Origin: Ruminococcus albus AD2013
GTDB taxonomy: Bacteria; Bacillota; Clostridia; Oscillospirales; Ruminococcaceae
Assembly: GCF_000526775.1 (NCBI RefSeq)
Contig: NZ_JAGS01000001.1
Coordinates: forward strand, 2,542,001-2,606,000
DNA: 64,000 nt
Direction of reading: 5' to 3'
Shown here: piece after piece, positions 25,020-34,533 of the stretch
Numbering within the stretch: the first letter of the stretch is position 1
How the letters are laid out: each line of letters starts with the position of its first letter
Notes under the pieces: model-generated
Told to the model about the DNA's origin: nothing
The model's database searches: none
What the model saw: only the letters and a program-made list of their open reading frames with translations
Made by a program: the position numbers and the translations under genes

Positions 25020-25370
25020 CTTTAGCACGCTAAACATTTTACTGATTTTTCTGAATTTTACTGAATCCGATTTCCAGTAAAATAAACCCCCGAAAAAGCT
25101 GCGTTTCAGCACCGTTTTTTATTTTGCTGAATTTACTGAACAGGTAGAGGGGAAAATGTGAAATATGGGTATAATTACCAATATATGGTAAATTTATTTT
25201 TTAAAGTGTCCGTATTACCCTATCAGTAAATTCAAAAAAATGTATTACCCCGTCAGTAAATTCAGTAAAATGTTTTTTTGCTCTCAAACACCGTAAAATA
25301 GGGCTTTTATTTTACTGAAAAGAGATTTCAGTAAATTCCAGTAAATTCAGTAAAATCAATTATATATGTT
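25020..25370. repeat. Dispersed intergenic element R2, copy 2
   Basis: Second copy of the element at 3466-3805, same orientation. It starts CTTTAGCACGCTAAACA, has GCGTTTCAGCACCG, the palindrome ATTACCAATATATGGTAA at 25174-25191, and CTCAAACACCGTAAAAT. Copies of TTTACTGAA and its complement TTCAGTAAA occur at least ten times, where copy 1 has CTGACA and TGTCAG. The 260 bases before it (24758-25019), after the alcohol dehydrogenase, show only a weak C-rich/G-rich hairpin near 24860-24900 and no gene. Confidence 0.72.
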
Positions 25371-25454
25371 TGGATTTATGTAAATAGTTTCTTTGGGTCT
25401 GCAACAGCCTCTTTTTCATTCCCATCTCCGTTTAATACGGCAGTAAACGGTAGT

Positions 25455-25502
25455 ATCATAAAAAACAACAGGTGTGCCTCAGTATTTAAGGACACACCTG
25501 TT
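25455..25502 (-). terminator. Terminator of the sugar ABC operon
   Basis: On the minus strand AACAGGTGTG/CACACCTGTT pairs perfectly and is followed by GTTTTTTATG, 21 bases after the last permease gene. Confidence 0.85.
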
Positions 25503-25523
25503 TATTAAGAGAATGGAAGTGCT

Positions 25524-26588
25524 TTATTGTTTTGCCGCAGCTGCGTTAGCTTTCTTGCGGCGTGCAATGATTATACTCTGTACTACAAGGAAGATGCAGA
25601 GCATACCCGCTACGGTTATACCTGTCCACCACGCGTCATCAAGACCTGCCGATGATACTATGTTCTGTATAAGTGCCAGTGAAAGCACTCCGAACACCGT
25701 GCCGATGATATTGCCGACACCTCCTGTCAGCATTGTGCCGCCTATTATCGATGATGCTATCGCATTCATCTCGGCACCGCTCGCGTGCTGTGGCGAGCCG
25801 GAACCAACGTGCATAAAATACACGAAGCCGCCTATGCCCGCCATCAGTCCGCAAATCAAATGAGAGAAGAATATTGTCCGCTTTACGTTTACGCCCAGCA
25901 TCAGTGCGCTTTGCCTGTTGCCGCCAACGGCGTAAAAGTTTCTTCCGGGCTTTGCCCATTTCAGCAGTACAAACAGCAGTATCGCCAGAGCTATCGCCAC
26001 TATAACACCTATCTCGATGTAAGCGAGGATATACTTGCCCCTTTTGTTGTACGTGCCCAGGTATGGTATAAGTATCCTTGTGGCTTTAAGCTTTACAAAA
26101 TCTTCATTAGCCACATTGAAAGGCTTGTTGTAAACAATAGTGGTCGCACCTCGTGCGAAGAACATTCCCGCCAGCGTGACTATAAACGGCTGTATCTCCA
26201 GATACGCCACAAGATAGCCCTGCACTATACCGAATGCCAGACCTATTCCGACAGCCATCAGTACAGCCATCAGCAGGCTTCCGCCCTTATGGTCCAGATA
26301 GACCGCACAGCTCATTGATACCAGAGCCGTCACGCCGCCCACAGAGATATCTATACCGCCCGTTATCATAACAAGGCTCATTCCGCAGGCGAGTATTATC
26401 AGCGCCGCATTAGCGTTGAGTATATTGAAGAATGTCTGCGGTTTCAGAAATCCCTTTTTCAGGAAAAGCACCGCGAATATGTACATGGCTACAAATACGC
26501 ATATGGTTATCATGGTCAGCAGGTTGGTATCTGTCATTTTTGTGGGAGCTTTGAGTTCGCCGCCGCCACGTCTGTTAAATCTTGACAT
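25524..26588 (-). CDS. Sugar ABC transporter permease (YjfF-like)
   Basis: Inner-membrane permease of the ribose/galactose type, 354 residues with about nine or ten hydrophobic segments. The family motifs are CGMSLVMITGGIDISVGGVTAL (about residues 68-89) and AVGGNRQSALMLGVNVKRT near 220. It pairs with the permease at 26609-27703 and the ATPase upstream. The closest known layout is the galactofuranose/arabinose importer YtfQRT-YjfF. AGGAGG precedes the ATG. It is the last gene of the operon. Confidence 0.9.
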   Translation of the reverse strand: MSRFNRRGGGELKAPTKMTDTNLLTMITICVFVAMYIFAVLFLKKGFLKPQTFFNILNANAALIILACGMSLVMITGGIDISVGGVTALVSMSCAVYLDHKGGSLLMAVLMAVGIGLAFGIVQGYLVAYLEIQPFIVTLAGMFFARGATTIVYNKPFNVANEDFVKLKATRILIPYLGTYNKRGKYILAYIEIGVIVAIALAILLFVLLKWAKPGRNFYAVGGNRQSALMLGVNVKRTIFFSHLICGLMAGIGGFVYFMHVGSGSPQHASGAEMNAIASSIIGGTMLTGGVGNIIGTVFGVLSLALIQNIVSSAGLDDAWWTGITVAGMLCIFLVVQSIIIARRKKANAAAAKQ

Positions 26589-26608
26589 ATAACTCTACCT
26601 CCTGTCCG

Positions 26609-27703
26609 TCAGGAATTCTGGGCTGCAGCCTTTTCCGTGCGCAGCTTTTTTATAAGTGCCGAGAGCTTCTCGCGTACTGCGGGAGCACTCATGACTACGA
26701 GGATTATTACAACGACTGCCTTGTACGCAGGCAGAGCATCTGCCTTGACCTGGAATTTATAAAGTGTAGTCGTAAGGAACTGTATAACATATGCGCCGAG
26801 AATGGAACTGCTCATGCTGAATTTACCGCCGCCCAGTGCGTTTCCGCCCAGTGCCACCGCGAGAATAGCGTCCATTTCGATATCCTTTGCAATTACCGAG
26901 TAGTTTATCGTCTGAAGACGGCTGACCTTGATAAGTGCCGCAATAGCAACGCAAAGTCCCAGCAGAACATAAGTCAGCAGCTTTATAAGTTCGGGGTTAA
27001 GACCGTTCAGTCTGGAAGTCTTCTCGTTTATACCTACCGACTGTACGTAAAGTCCCAGTGTGGTGAATCTCAGCAGCAGCCATGTCACCAGAAAGCACGC
27101 CAGCGCTATAAAGAAAGGTGTGGGTATCGGTATACCCGGGATATATGTACCGTAGTAGCTGAATGAAGGCTCGTTTACGTTTGGCAGCTGATTGTTGTTT
27201 ATCCACGCCGCTATGGAACGTCCTGCGGTAAACAGTATAAGAGTTGCTATCATTGGCTGTATCTTGAAGAATGCCACCAGCGAACCGTTAAAAGCACCGA
27301 ACAGCATCGCCACAAGGCAGCTTATCAGAAATGCCACGATCACAGGGGCGTGGAGTGTCTCAGGGCTTGTCTCTGTACCGCAAAGCACTCTCAGCAGTAC
27401 CGAGCCCGCTATCGCGATGCCCGCGCCCACGCTGATATCCTGTCCGCCCGATGCCGCCGTTACAAGGGTCATGCCCAGTGCAAGTATGGCAAGCTCGGAG
27501 CCGCTGTCGATTATAGTTATAAGGTAGCCGTTCAGGACGGGGTTCCCGTCGCTGTTGCTGCCCAGTGTGATCTTGAAAAATGACGGATCTGCGATGAGAT
27601 TAAACAGCACCAGCAGCATCAGCGCAGCTATCGGTATCATTATCTGATGCCTGAACAAGCCTGCTATACCTGCCTTTTTGGGCTGTGCATTATTGTTCGC
27701 CAT
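26609..27703 (-). CDS. Sugar ABC transporter permease (YtfT-like)
   Basis: Second permease subunit, 364 residues. It has LALGMTLVTAASGGQDISVGAG in the first half and ALGGNALGGGKFSMSSSILGA in the second, both typical of ribose-type permeases. I chose ATG 27703, preceded by GGGAGG, which overlaps the end of the ATPase gene by 14 bases; the longer frame to 27775 runs through the ATPase gene. It works with the YjfF-like permease as a heterodimer. Confidence 0.9.
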   Translation of the reverse strand: MANNNAQPKKAGIAGLFRHQIMIPIAALMLLVLFNLIADPSFFKITLGSNSDGNPVLNGYLITIIDSGSELAILALGMTLVTAASGGQDISVGAGIAIAGSVLLRVLCGTETSPETLHAPVIVAFLISCLVAMLFGAFNGSLVAFFKIQPMIATLILFTAGRSIAAWINNNQLPNVNEPSFSYYGTYIPGIPIPTPFFIALACFLVTWLLLRFTTLGLYVQSVGINEKTSRLNGLNPELIKLLTYVLLGLCVAIAALIKVSRLQTINYSVIAKDIEMDAILAVALGGNALGGGKFSMSSSILGAYVIQFLTTTLYKFQVKADALPAYKAVVVIILVVMSAPAVREKLSALIKKLRTEKAAAQNS

Positions 27704-29213
27704 TTGTGTCACCTCCCGCAATAGTCGCCATGATGGTATTCTGGTTAAGCTGATCGCCTGTAAGTTCTCCCACAAGCTTTCTGTCTCTCATTACCAGCAG
27801 TCTCGAACAGGTGCGCAGCATCTCGTCCGTTTCGGAAGATATGAATGTTACGCTCATGCCCTCGGAAGCCAGTTTCAGCATCAGCTTCTGTATATCAACT
27901 TTTGTTCCGACATCTATACCTCTGGTAGGTTCATCAAGGATAAGATACTTCGGCTCTGTCAAAAGCCATCTTGCAAGTATCACCTTCTGCTGATTGCCGC
28001 CCGAAAGGGACTTTATCGGTGTATTTACCGAAGCTGTCTTTATATCCAGCAGGTCGATATACTTGTTGGCATACTCCAGCGCCTTTGCCTTTGATATCGG
28101 TCTGAAAAAACCTGTCTTTATCTGGAGGGCGAGTATGATATTATCCTTTACGGAAAGATCGCCCACGATACCGTCACGCTTTCTGTCTTCGGGAAGATAT
28201 GCTATGCCGTATTTCATCGCCTGTCTCGGCTTTGTTATCTTTACAGGCTCGCCGTCGATCTTTACCGAACCGCCCGTTACCTTGTCAGCGCCGAATATAG
28301 TACGTACACATTCGCTTCTGCCCGAGCCCAGCAGACCCGTGAATCCGTTGATCTCGCCCTTGTATATCTTGAAATCGAAGGGGCTTATACCCTCTGAAGA
28401 ACACAGACCCTCACCCTCGTATACGGGTTTATCCTCTGTTTTCTTGAATGTGGGGCTGTCATTTTTGATATCAGCCATATCGTCCAGCTCTTTGCCAAGC
28501 ATCTTTGATACCAGCTGAAGTCTCGGCAGTTTTTCTATCTCGTACTCGCCTACAAGCTTGCCGTCACGCAGTACGGTTATCTTGTCGCATACTTCATATA
28601 CCTGATCCAGGAAGTGTGTTACGAAGATTATACCTACGCCCCGCTCTTTGAGCTTGCGCATAAGTACAAACAGCTTGGCTACCTCTGATTCGTCCAGTGA
28701 CGATGTAGGCTCATCGAGTATCAGCACCTGACATTCCATGTCCACAGCCCTGGCGATAGCCACCATCTGCTGAACCGCGATAGAACAGCTGGCCAGCTGC
28801 TGAGAACCTCTTACATTTATGCCCAGCTCTTTGAGAAGCTCATCGGCTCTTTTATTCATATTTCGCCAGTTCACACCGATACCCTTGCCTCTTGCAAGGA
28901 AGATGTTCTCGGCAACAGACAGATTCGGACAAAGGGATATCTCCTGATAAACAGTACTTATGCCCAGCGCCTGTGCCTGTTTCGGCGAATTGATATGCAC
29001 TGCATTCTCACGTCCTCTGACGAATATATCTCCGCCGTCCTTTACGTGTACGCCTGTCAGCACTTTTATCAGCGTGGATTTTCCCGCGCCGTTCTCACCC
29101 ATAAGTGCGTGTATCTCACCCTCTTTAAGAGTAAAATCAACATTCTGCAGAGCCTTTACTCCGGGGAAAGTCTTGTAGATACCCCGCATTTCAAGCAGTG
29201 AATCCTTTTGCAT
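27690..29213 (-). CDS. Sugar ABC transporter ATP-binding protein, double domain (YtfR/MglA-like)
   Basis: 507-residue ATPase with two nucleotide-binding domains. The first has Walker A GENGAGKSTLIKVL near 37-50 and Walker B CQVLILDEPTSS. The second has LLGSGRSECVRTIFG as a divergent Walker A, the signature LSGGNQQKVILARWLL, and YLILDEPTRGIDVG. This unequal pair is normal in ribose/galactose importers. ATG 29213 has GGGAGG upstream. Confidence 0.95.
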   Translation of the reverse strand: MQKDSLLEMRGIYKTFPGVKALQNVDFTLKEGEIHALMGENGAGKSTLIKVLTGVHVKDGGDIFVRGRENAVHINSPKQAQALGISTVYQEISLCPNLSVAENIFLARGKGIGVNWRNMNKRADELLKELGINVRGSQQLASCSIAVQQMVAIARAVDMECQVLILDEPTSSLDESEVAKLFVLMRKLKERGVGIIFVTHFLDQVYEVCDKITVLRDGKLVGEYEIEKLPRLQLVSKMLGKELDDMADIKNDSPTFKKTEDKPVYEGEGLCSSEGISPFDFKIYKGEINGFTGLLGSGRSECVRTIFGADKVTGGSVKIDGEPVKITKPRQAMKYGIAYLPEDRKRDGIVGDLSVKDNIILALQIKTGFFRPISKAKALEYANKYIDLLDIKTASVNTPIKSLSGGNQQKVILARWLLTEPKYLILDEPTRGIDVGTKVDIQKLMLKLASEGMSVTFISSETDEMLRTCSRLLVMRDRKLVGELTGDQLNQNTIMATIAGGDTNGEQ

Positions 29214-29383
29214 ATGCAGTCCTCCCGCTCGTGATCTCAAAATAAGTGCGGGGACATAATTGACCTCGCCTATGCCGCACCGCACTTACTTCTTTATCTG
29301 AAATTTATCATAGCCTTTTATCATGATCCCGAAATACTGCCGAACCGTGCCGGCAGACATCGGGAAAACAGTGTGACCTGTTA

Positions 29384-30457
29384 TCAGATACCGTAGTTAT
29401 CTACATCTTCCTGCGTGATGGTAGTTGCATCGAAGCCCTTCTCATCCATGATTATAGTCTTTTCTGAGAGAGTTTCGTCATTTTCAAGTTTGTCTATTAT
29501 ATCCTTTATATAAGAGGACTGGAAAGGATTGCACTGTCCGTCATAGTTCCAGTTGCCTGCCAGCAGTTCATCAAGTGCCCACTTATTGCAGTCGAAGCCC
29601 ATAACGATAACATCCTTGCCTACGCCGTGGGATATATTTGCCTTATCCAGTGCCGCAACAGCACCCTTAGCCATATCATCATTCTCAGCATAGATAACGT
29701 TGAAATCCTTGCCCGAATCGATAACGGACTGAACTATCTGCTGTGCCTTTTCAGCATTCCATTCAGCTGTCTGCTCTTCAACTATCTCCCAGCCGTCGGA
29801 AGCCGCTGTATCTGTCAGTGCCTGAGATCTGCCCTTCTGTGCAGCAGAACCCATAACGCCCTGAAGGTGTATTATCTTATAATCGGAAAGTCCCTGACCC
29901 TTCAGCCAGTCAACTGCGGTCTGACCTTCCTTGGCCATATCGGAAACGATGGAAGCCTCGTACAGGCTCTCATCAGCATCGATAGTTCTGTCGAAAAGTA
30001 TTACCCTTACGCCTGCATCCTGAGCGTCCTGCAGAACCGTATCCCAGCCTGCTGTATCAGCTGCGGACAGAAGCAGATAATCAACTTCGTCCTGTATGAA
30101 CTTCTGTGCAGCTGTTATCTGCTCATCGTTCTTGAGACTGTAATAGAAATCAGCCTTAAATCCGTTTTCCTCACAGAATGTAGCCTTGAGATCCTTGTCA
30201 TTGGCAGTACGGTAGCCCGACTCGTTGGGGTCATTGTTGATTATGCCGACCGTGATATAATCGCCGTCATCAACATCTCCTGTATCTCCTCCCTCATCTT
30301 CGCCGCCGTCCTCTTTAACGTCGCCGTTGTCTTTGCTGCCGGACTTGGTTGACTTTCCGCCGTCATCAGAACCGCTTCCCGCATCTCCGCAGCCCGCGAA
30401 CATCGCAGCGCACATCACCATACTTATAGCCATTGCCAGAATCTTCTTGACTTTCAT
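29384..30457 (-). CDS. Sugar-binding lipoprotein of the ABC importer (YtfQ-like)
   Basis: Captures the sugar outside the cell. A signal peptide ends in a lipobox (FAGCGD) near residue 22, followed by a Gly/Asp/Ser-rich linker to about 65. The periplasmic-binding fold has ITVGIINNDPNESGYRTANDK, LLSAADTAGWDTVLQDAQDAG, ILFDRTID and VIMGFDCNKWALDELLAGNWN, typical of the ribose/galactofuranose group (357 residues). It is the first gene of the operon and has AAGGAGG before the ATG. Two AraR-like half-palindromes lie at its promoter. Confidence 0.92.
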   Translation of the reverse strand: MKVKKILAMAISMVMCAAMFAGCGDAGSGSDDGGKSTKSGSKDNGDVKEDGGEDEGGDTGDVDDGDYITVGIINNDPNESGYRTANDKDLKATFCEENGFKADFYYSLKNDEQITAAQKFIQDEVDYLLLSAADTAGWDTVLQDAQDAGVRVILFDRTIDADESLYEASIVSDMAKEGQTAVDWLKGQGLSDYKIIHLQGVMGSAAQKGRSQALTDTAASDGWEIVEEQTAEWNAEKAQQIVQSVIDSGKDFNVIYAENDDMAKGAVAALDKANISHGVGKDVIVMGFDCNKWALDELLAGNWNYDGQCNPFQSSYIKDIIDKLENDETLSEKTIIMDEKGFDATTITQEDVDNYGI

Positions 30458-30539
30458 TCTTATTTCCTCCTTAGATATTCATATCATTGTGTTATCCTCC
30501 AAAGGTGTATTTTCGCCTTACACCTTTCGTGTTCTTAAC

Positions 30540-30573
30540 TTGTACTTACATTATAATCAAATTGTGCATACAT
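30540..30573 (-). promoter_or_regulatory. Promoter with two AraR-like operator sites for the sugar operon
   Basis: TATAAT at 30550-30555 on the minus strand. TTGTACTTACAT (30540-30551, plus strand) overlaps the likely RNA start and TTGTGCATACAT (30562-30573) lies in the spacer, 22 bases apart. Both resemble the AraR operator core TTGTACGTACAA. No good -35 box is visible, which would fit activator control. Confidence 0.5.
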
Positions 30574-30628
30574 TTATACCAAAATATTTACTCAATTTGT
30601 TTAAATTTTTACTGTGACGTAAAAAATT

Positions 30629-31327
30629 CTACATACATATGTTTGCACTGTTCTGAAACTGTCTTGGAGTTTGCCCTGTACATTTTTTGAATATCTGGCT
30701 GAAATATCTGTAATCCTGAAAACCGACCTCGAATGCTATCTCATATATCAGCTTTGAAGTGCAGCAAAGGAGTTCCTTTGAACGTTCTATCCTTATACCT
30801 GTGATGTACTCGGAAAGGTTCTTGCCCATTTCCCGCTTGAACAAAGCGCTGAGATAGGCAGGGCTTATCCCCACTGCCTCAGCCACCGCAGTCAGGGAAA
30901 GACCGCTGCTCATGTAGTGTTCATCGATGTACTCGCGGGCGTCTCTAACTACAGAATTGCCGTTTTCATGACATTTTTCAACTCTCCAGCGTATGCACTG
31001 CTCCAGCATATCATGCATATTTTCCCGGGCTTTTTCCACCGTGGAAAGCTTCTCTTCTATCTCGTCAACTCCGCCGAAGCACTCTGTAAATTCCTCATCG
31101 GTCACGCCCAGCTGCCGTGTAAAACTTCTTGCTTCAAGATACATATCGGTACAGACATAAAGTCTCAGCACCAATGAATGCAGGCCGTCAAATCCGACCT
31201 CATCCAGCACCTCGTCCAGTACCTTGCCACAGTTTGCAGTACTGCCGCTTCTTAGCAGTTCGCCTATCCTTTTGGTATCAAGTTTTCTTACATTGCAACA
31301 TTCTTCCAAACACATTTTCTCTCTCAT
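30629..31327 (-). CDS. AraC-family transcriptional regulator
   Basis: 232 residues. The C-terminal 100 residues are a double helix-turn-helix: LTAVAEAVGISPAYLSALFKREMG, then IYEIAFEVGFQDYRYFSQIFKKCTG. The N-terminal part is helical and resembles the middle region of YesN-type response regulators, but no receiver domain is present. It is encoded just upstream of the sugar-binding lipoprotein on the same strand, so it is a likely activator of the importer. An AraR-like site lies ahead of it. Confidence 0.88.
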   Translation of the reverse strand: MREKMCLEECCNVRKLDTKRIGELLRSGSTANCGKVLDEVLDEVGFDGLHSLVLRLYVCTDMYLEARSFTRQLGVTDEEFTECFGGVDEIEEKLSTVEKARENMHDMLEQCIRWRVEKCHENGNSVVRDAREYIDEHYMSSGLSLTAVAEAVGISPAYLSALFKREMGKNLSEYITGIRIERSKELLCCTSKLIYEIAFEVGFQDYRYFSQIFKKCTGQTPRQFQNSANICM

Positions 31328-31349
31328 AAATAGTCACCACCACATTATT

Positions 31350-31361
31350 TTGTATGTACAA
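31350..31361 (-). promoter_or_regulatory. AraR-like operator before the AraC-type gene
   Basis: The 12-base near-palindrome TTGTATGTACAA closely matches the AraR operator core. It lies 23 bases upstream of the ATG of the AraC-type regulator. Confidence 0.5.
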
Positions 31362-31490
31362 CTATGTTCTTCCCTTTTAATTAATCAAAAGCGCACCCAC
31401 GGTCAAGGCCATAGGGTGCGCTGCTGTGTACATATCACAATTCGCACATAACCTTGCTCGCCGATATGTGCGCAAACGGATAAAATCCTC

Positions 31491-32621
31491 TTATTTCATA
31501 CCCTTTTTCCTCTGAACCGATTGTATCGTACTTCCCATTTTCAGGTCTGCCACCGACTCTCTCACCACAAGTTCGGGAGTGAACAGCATATCCTTAGGCG
31601 ATGTTTCCCGCCCTTCAATCATATCAAGAAGCAGCTTTGCAGCAGCCTCGCCCAGCTTTTTCTGCGGATGATGCACCGTAGTCAGCGGCACCTCGCAGAT
31701 GGAAGCATACCTTGAATCATCTATGCCCACCACAGATATATCCTCGGGCACTCTTATGCCGTTATCCCTGCAAAGTTTCAGCATCTTCACGGCTATCTTG
31801 TCGTTGTAGCATACAACTGCGCTCTTGTCCTTCAGCAGACCCAGAAGCTTATCCTGCGTATAGCTGAAAATATCATTTTTTTCGGAGGTCGCGAACCATA
31901 TTACATTCCGCTCCGATTCGCGTATCCCATGCGTAAGACAGCTCTGCATGAATCCGCTGTAACGCTTGTGTCCCTGAACATCGTCCAGTGCAAAAACACC
32001 TGCTATCTTTGTATGTCCGCAGTCGAACAGATAATCCGTGACCGTCCTGCCTGCGGCTTCGTCATCCATAGCAACGCAGGGCTGATCTGCCCAGGGATAC
32101 TTCGCATTGAAGAATACCAGCGGTATCTTCTCGCGTCTGAGTTTCGCATAAAGGTCCATATTCGGATTCGGCAAAGCGCTCTTTGAAGGCTCTACTATCA
32201 GACCCTGCACACCGTTTGCCAGCATACTTTCAAGCGCCTGAGTCTCCTCATACACCTGATTGTGAGTTATCGCCAGCTGCATGGTGCAGCCCGCACTGCC
32301 CAGCACACTCTCAACTCCCGTAACTATATGCGGGAATATGTAATCGCTGAAATAAGTGGATATCACCCCTATGCTGCCCCTTATGGATACAGACGGAGAT
32401 ACAGCTGACCTGTTTCCCACAAAAGTACCGCTGCCGCGGACACGGACTATGACATTCTCACTTTCAAGCAGCATCAGCGCCTGCCTGACTGTCTGCCTGC
32501 TGACACCGTGGATCTCACAAAGCTGCTTTTCGGTAAGAAAACGTTCATTGGGTTTCAGCCCCTTGGACGCTATATGTTCTTTTACCCAATCCACGATCAT
32601 CAGATATTTATAATTGTCCAT
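31491..32621 (-). CDS. AraR-type regulator: GntR DNA-binding plus LacI-like sugar domain
   Basis: 376 residues. The N-terminal winged helix (LTEKQLCEIHGVSRQTVRQALMLL, about 29-52, then VRVRGSGTFV) is of the GntR type. From about residue 80 it becomes a LacI/periplasmic-binding-like effector domain (IGVISTYFSDYIFPHIVTGVE, VVCYNDKIAVKMLKLCRDNGI, DISVVGIDDSRYASICEVPLTTV). This fusion is the AraR architecture, a repressor released by arabinose. GAGGGGG precedes the ATG. AraR-like sites near 30540, 30562, 31350 and 32724 suggest it controls the importer. Confidence 0.9.
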   Translation of the reverse strand: MDNYKYLMIVDWVKEHIASKGLKPNERFLTEKQLCEIHGVSRQTVRQALMLLESENVIVRVRGSGTFVGNRSAVSPSVSIRGSIGVISTYFSDYIFPHIVTGVESVLGSAGCTMQLAITHNQVYEETQALESMLANGVQGLIVEPSKSALPNPNMDLYAKLRREKIPLVFFNAKYPWADQPCVAMDDEAAGRTVTDYLFDCGHTKIAGVFALDDVQGHKRYSGFMQSCLTHGIRESERNVIWFATSEKNDIFSYTQDKLLGLLKDKSAVVCYNDKIAVKMLKLCRDNGIRVPEDISVVGIDDSRYASICEVPLTTVHHPQKKLGEAAAKLLLDMIEGRETSPKDMLFTPELVVRESVADLKMGSTIQSVQRKKGMK

Positions 32622-32723
32622 AACTTCCCCCTCGATCTTATAATTGGTTGTATAACATGTATTTTCAAAATATCAATATATGACTTTACTAATTTGAACA
32701 AATTATAGCACATATAAGAACAC

Positions 32724-32735
32724 TTGTAAATACAA
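32724..32735. promoter_or_regulatory. AraR-like palindrome between the regulator and nadB
   Basis: TTGTAAATACAA is a near-palindrome like the sites at 30540-31361 and lies about 100 bases upstream of the AraR-type gene, where autoregulation would be expected. The rest of 32622-32907 is AT-rich and shows nothing else I can name. Confidence 0.4.
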
Positions 32736-32907
32736 CTTTAGTGTCTTTTCCCCAATTTTGTATAGTTAACAGATTCATAAAAGGCTTATTTGTCGGTTTT
32801 GACCAAACATCTCCACGAGTATCAAACAATACAAATCATAATATTCCTTTTTCATTAACCCAATAAAAACATATTGGGGCGGAATGCTCATTTTTTTGCA
32901 TTAACTA

Positions 32908-32936
32908 TTGAAATTCAGACTCAGTTGTGTTATAAT
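32908..32936 (+). promoter_or_regulatory. Promoter of nadB-nadC
   Basis: TTGAAA (32908-32913) and TATAAT (32931-32936) with a 17-base spacer. The inverted pair GTATACAG and CATATACTG straddles the likely RNA start and could be an operator. Confidence 0.85.
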
Positions 32937-33009
32937 GAAATAAGTATACAGTTGACCATATACTGTTGCATTGATGTAAATCTCTGCATAGCAAAGAGGG
33001 TAAAATTTT

Positions 33010-34512
33010 ATGAGCAAAAATTATGATGTTATCATCGCAGGCTGCGGCGCCGCAGGTCTGTACGGGGCAGTAAATCTCCCTGCCGATCTGAAAGTTCTCG
33101 TGCTGGCTAAGCGCGATCTCACGCTGTGCAATTCCGCACTGGCTCAGGGCGGTATCGCAGGCGTTTACAAAAGCCCGGAGGATTCTCCCGAGTATCACAA
33201 GGAGGATACCTTTATAGCAGGCGGTTTTGAGAACGATCCCGACTCTACCGAGGTACTTGTTACCGAGGCTGCTCAGGATATCGACAGGATAATACAGCTT
33301 GGCGTTGAATTCGATAAGAAGCCCGACGGTGACTATCACCGCACTCTTGAGGGCGGTCACGGCAAGCACCGTATCTTCCACCACAAGGACGCTACGGGCT
33401 ATGAGATAGAAACAAAGCTTCTGGCTTATGTGCAGACTCTCCCCAACGTTGAGATATGGGAGAACGCACTGATGTGCGACTGCCAGAAAGTCGGTGACGG
33501 TTTCTCTTTCCTTGTGCTTAAAGACGATGAATATATAACCTGCAATTCCCACAAAGCGATCTTCGCAACCGGCGGCATAGGCAGAGTTTACGAGTTCACA
33601 ACAAATTCAGCCATAGCTACGGGTGACGGTATAACAAAGGCTTATGAGATGGGTGCCAAGATAAAGCACCTGAGCTATATACAGTTCCACCCCACCGCTT
33701 TCAACAACCGCAAGACAAGGGAATGCTTCCTGATATCCGAGGCTGTTCGCGGCGAGGGCGCTTATCTGCTCAACTGCAAAAAGGAAAGATTCATGCAGAA
33801 CTACGACCGCAGACTTGAGCTTGCTCCCCGTGACGTGGTTTCCCATTCTATCATATTTGAAGCCAAGAAAACAGGTTCAGACGAATTCTACATAGACATA
33901 TCCCACAAGGATCCCGAGTTCGTAAAGAACCGTTTCCCGATGATATACAAGAACCTGCTTGAAGCAGGCTATGATATGACCAAGGAGCCTGTGCCGATAT
34001 TCCCCTGCCACCACTACCTTATGGGCGGCATAAATGTGGATACTTTTGCAAGAACGAATATCGACGGTCTGTACGCCTGCGGCGAATGCTCACACACAGG
34101 TGTTCACGGCAATAACAGACTTGCAAGCAACTCTCTGCTTGAAGCCCTTGTATTCTCTCGCCGTGCGGCACAAGATATCGCTGAAAAGATAGACAGGAAT
34201 AAGGAGCTGAAAAGCTTCGATTACAAGATAGACGAGAATGCCGAGCATATCCCATCGGGACTGCGACGCGAGATAAGATCCATCATGCAGAAGGCATACT
34301 TTGTACTGCCTGATATAGGCAGTCTTCAGGACAGCCTTACAAGGGTAGCACACATCCGCGAGATGCTTGTGAAAGGCAACTTCAAGATAGACCGCGATTA
34401 TATCGAAGCCAAAAGCCTTGCAACAGTGGCTTATATAGTCCTGACAGAGGCAGTTGAGATAGCTTTTGAAAGTGTTCCCCTGGACTACGTTGACTACGAA
34501 CACGGATTCTGA
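33010..34512 (+). CDS. nadB: L-aspartate oxidase
   Basis: Oxidises L-aspartate to iminoaspartate, the first step of NAD synthesis, with FAD. The FAD motif VIIAGCGAAGLYGAVNL is at 6-22, followed by NSALAQGGIAGV. The substrate region shows ATGGIGRVYEFTTNS, QFHPTAF, and the active-site loop PCHHYLMGGINVD, and CGECSHTGVHGNNRLASNSLLE is typical. 500 residues is normal. nadC follows after 21 bases. nadA, the partner quinolinate synthase, is not in the window. Confidence 0.95.
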   Translation: MSKNYDVIIAGCGAAGLYGAVNLPADLKVLVLAKRDLTLCNSALAQGGIAGVYKSPEDSPEYHKEDTFIAGGFENDPDSTEVLVTEAAQDIDRIIQLGVEFDKKPDGDYHRTLEGGHGKHRIFHHKDATGYEIETKLLAYVQTLPNVEIWENALMCDCQKVGDGFSFLVLKDDEYITCNSHKAIFATGGIGRVYEFTTNSAIATGDGITKAYEMGAKIKHLSYIQFHPTAFNNRKTRECFLISEAVRGEGAYLLNCKKERFMQNYDRRLELAPRDVVSHSIIFEAKKTGSDEFYIDISHKDPEFVKNRFPMIYKNLLEAGYDMTKEPVPIFPCHHYLMGGINVDTFARTNIDGLYACGECSHTGVHGNNRLASNSLLEALVFSRRAAQDIAEKIDRNKELKSFDYKIDENAEHIPSGLRREIRSIMQKAYFVLPDIGSLQDSLTRVAHIREMLVKGNFKIDRDYIEAKSLATVAYIVLTEAVEIAFESVPLDYVDYEHGF

Positions 34513-34533
34513 TGATACCACGGAGGTAAATTT

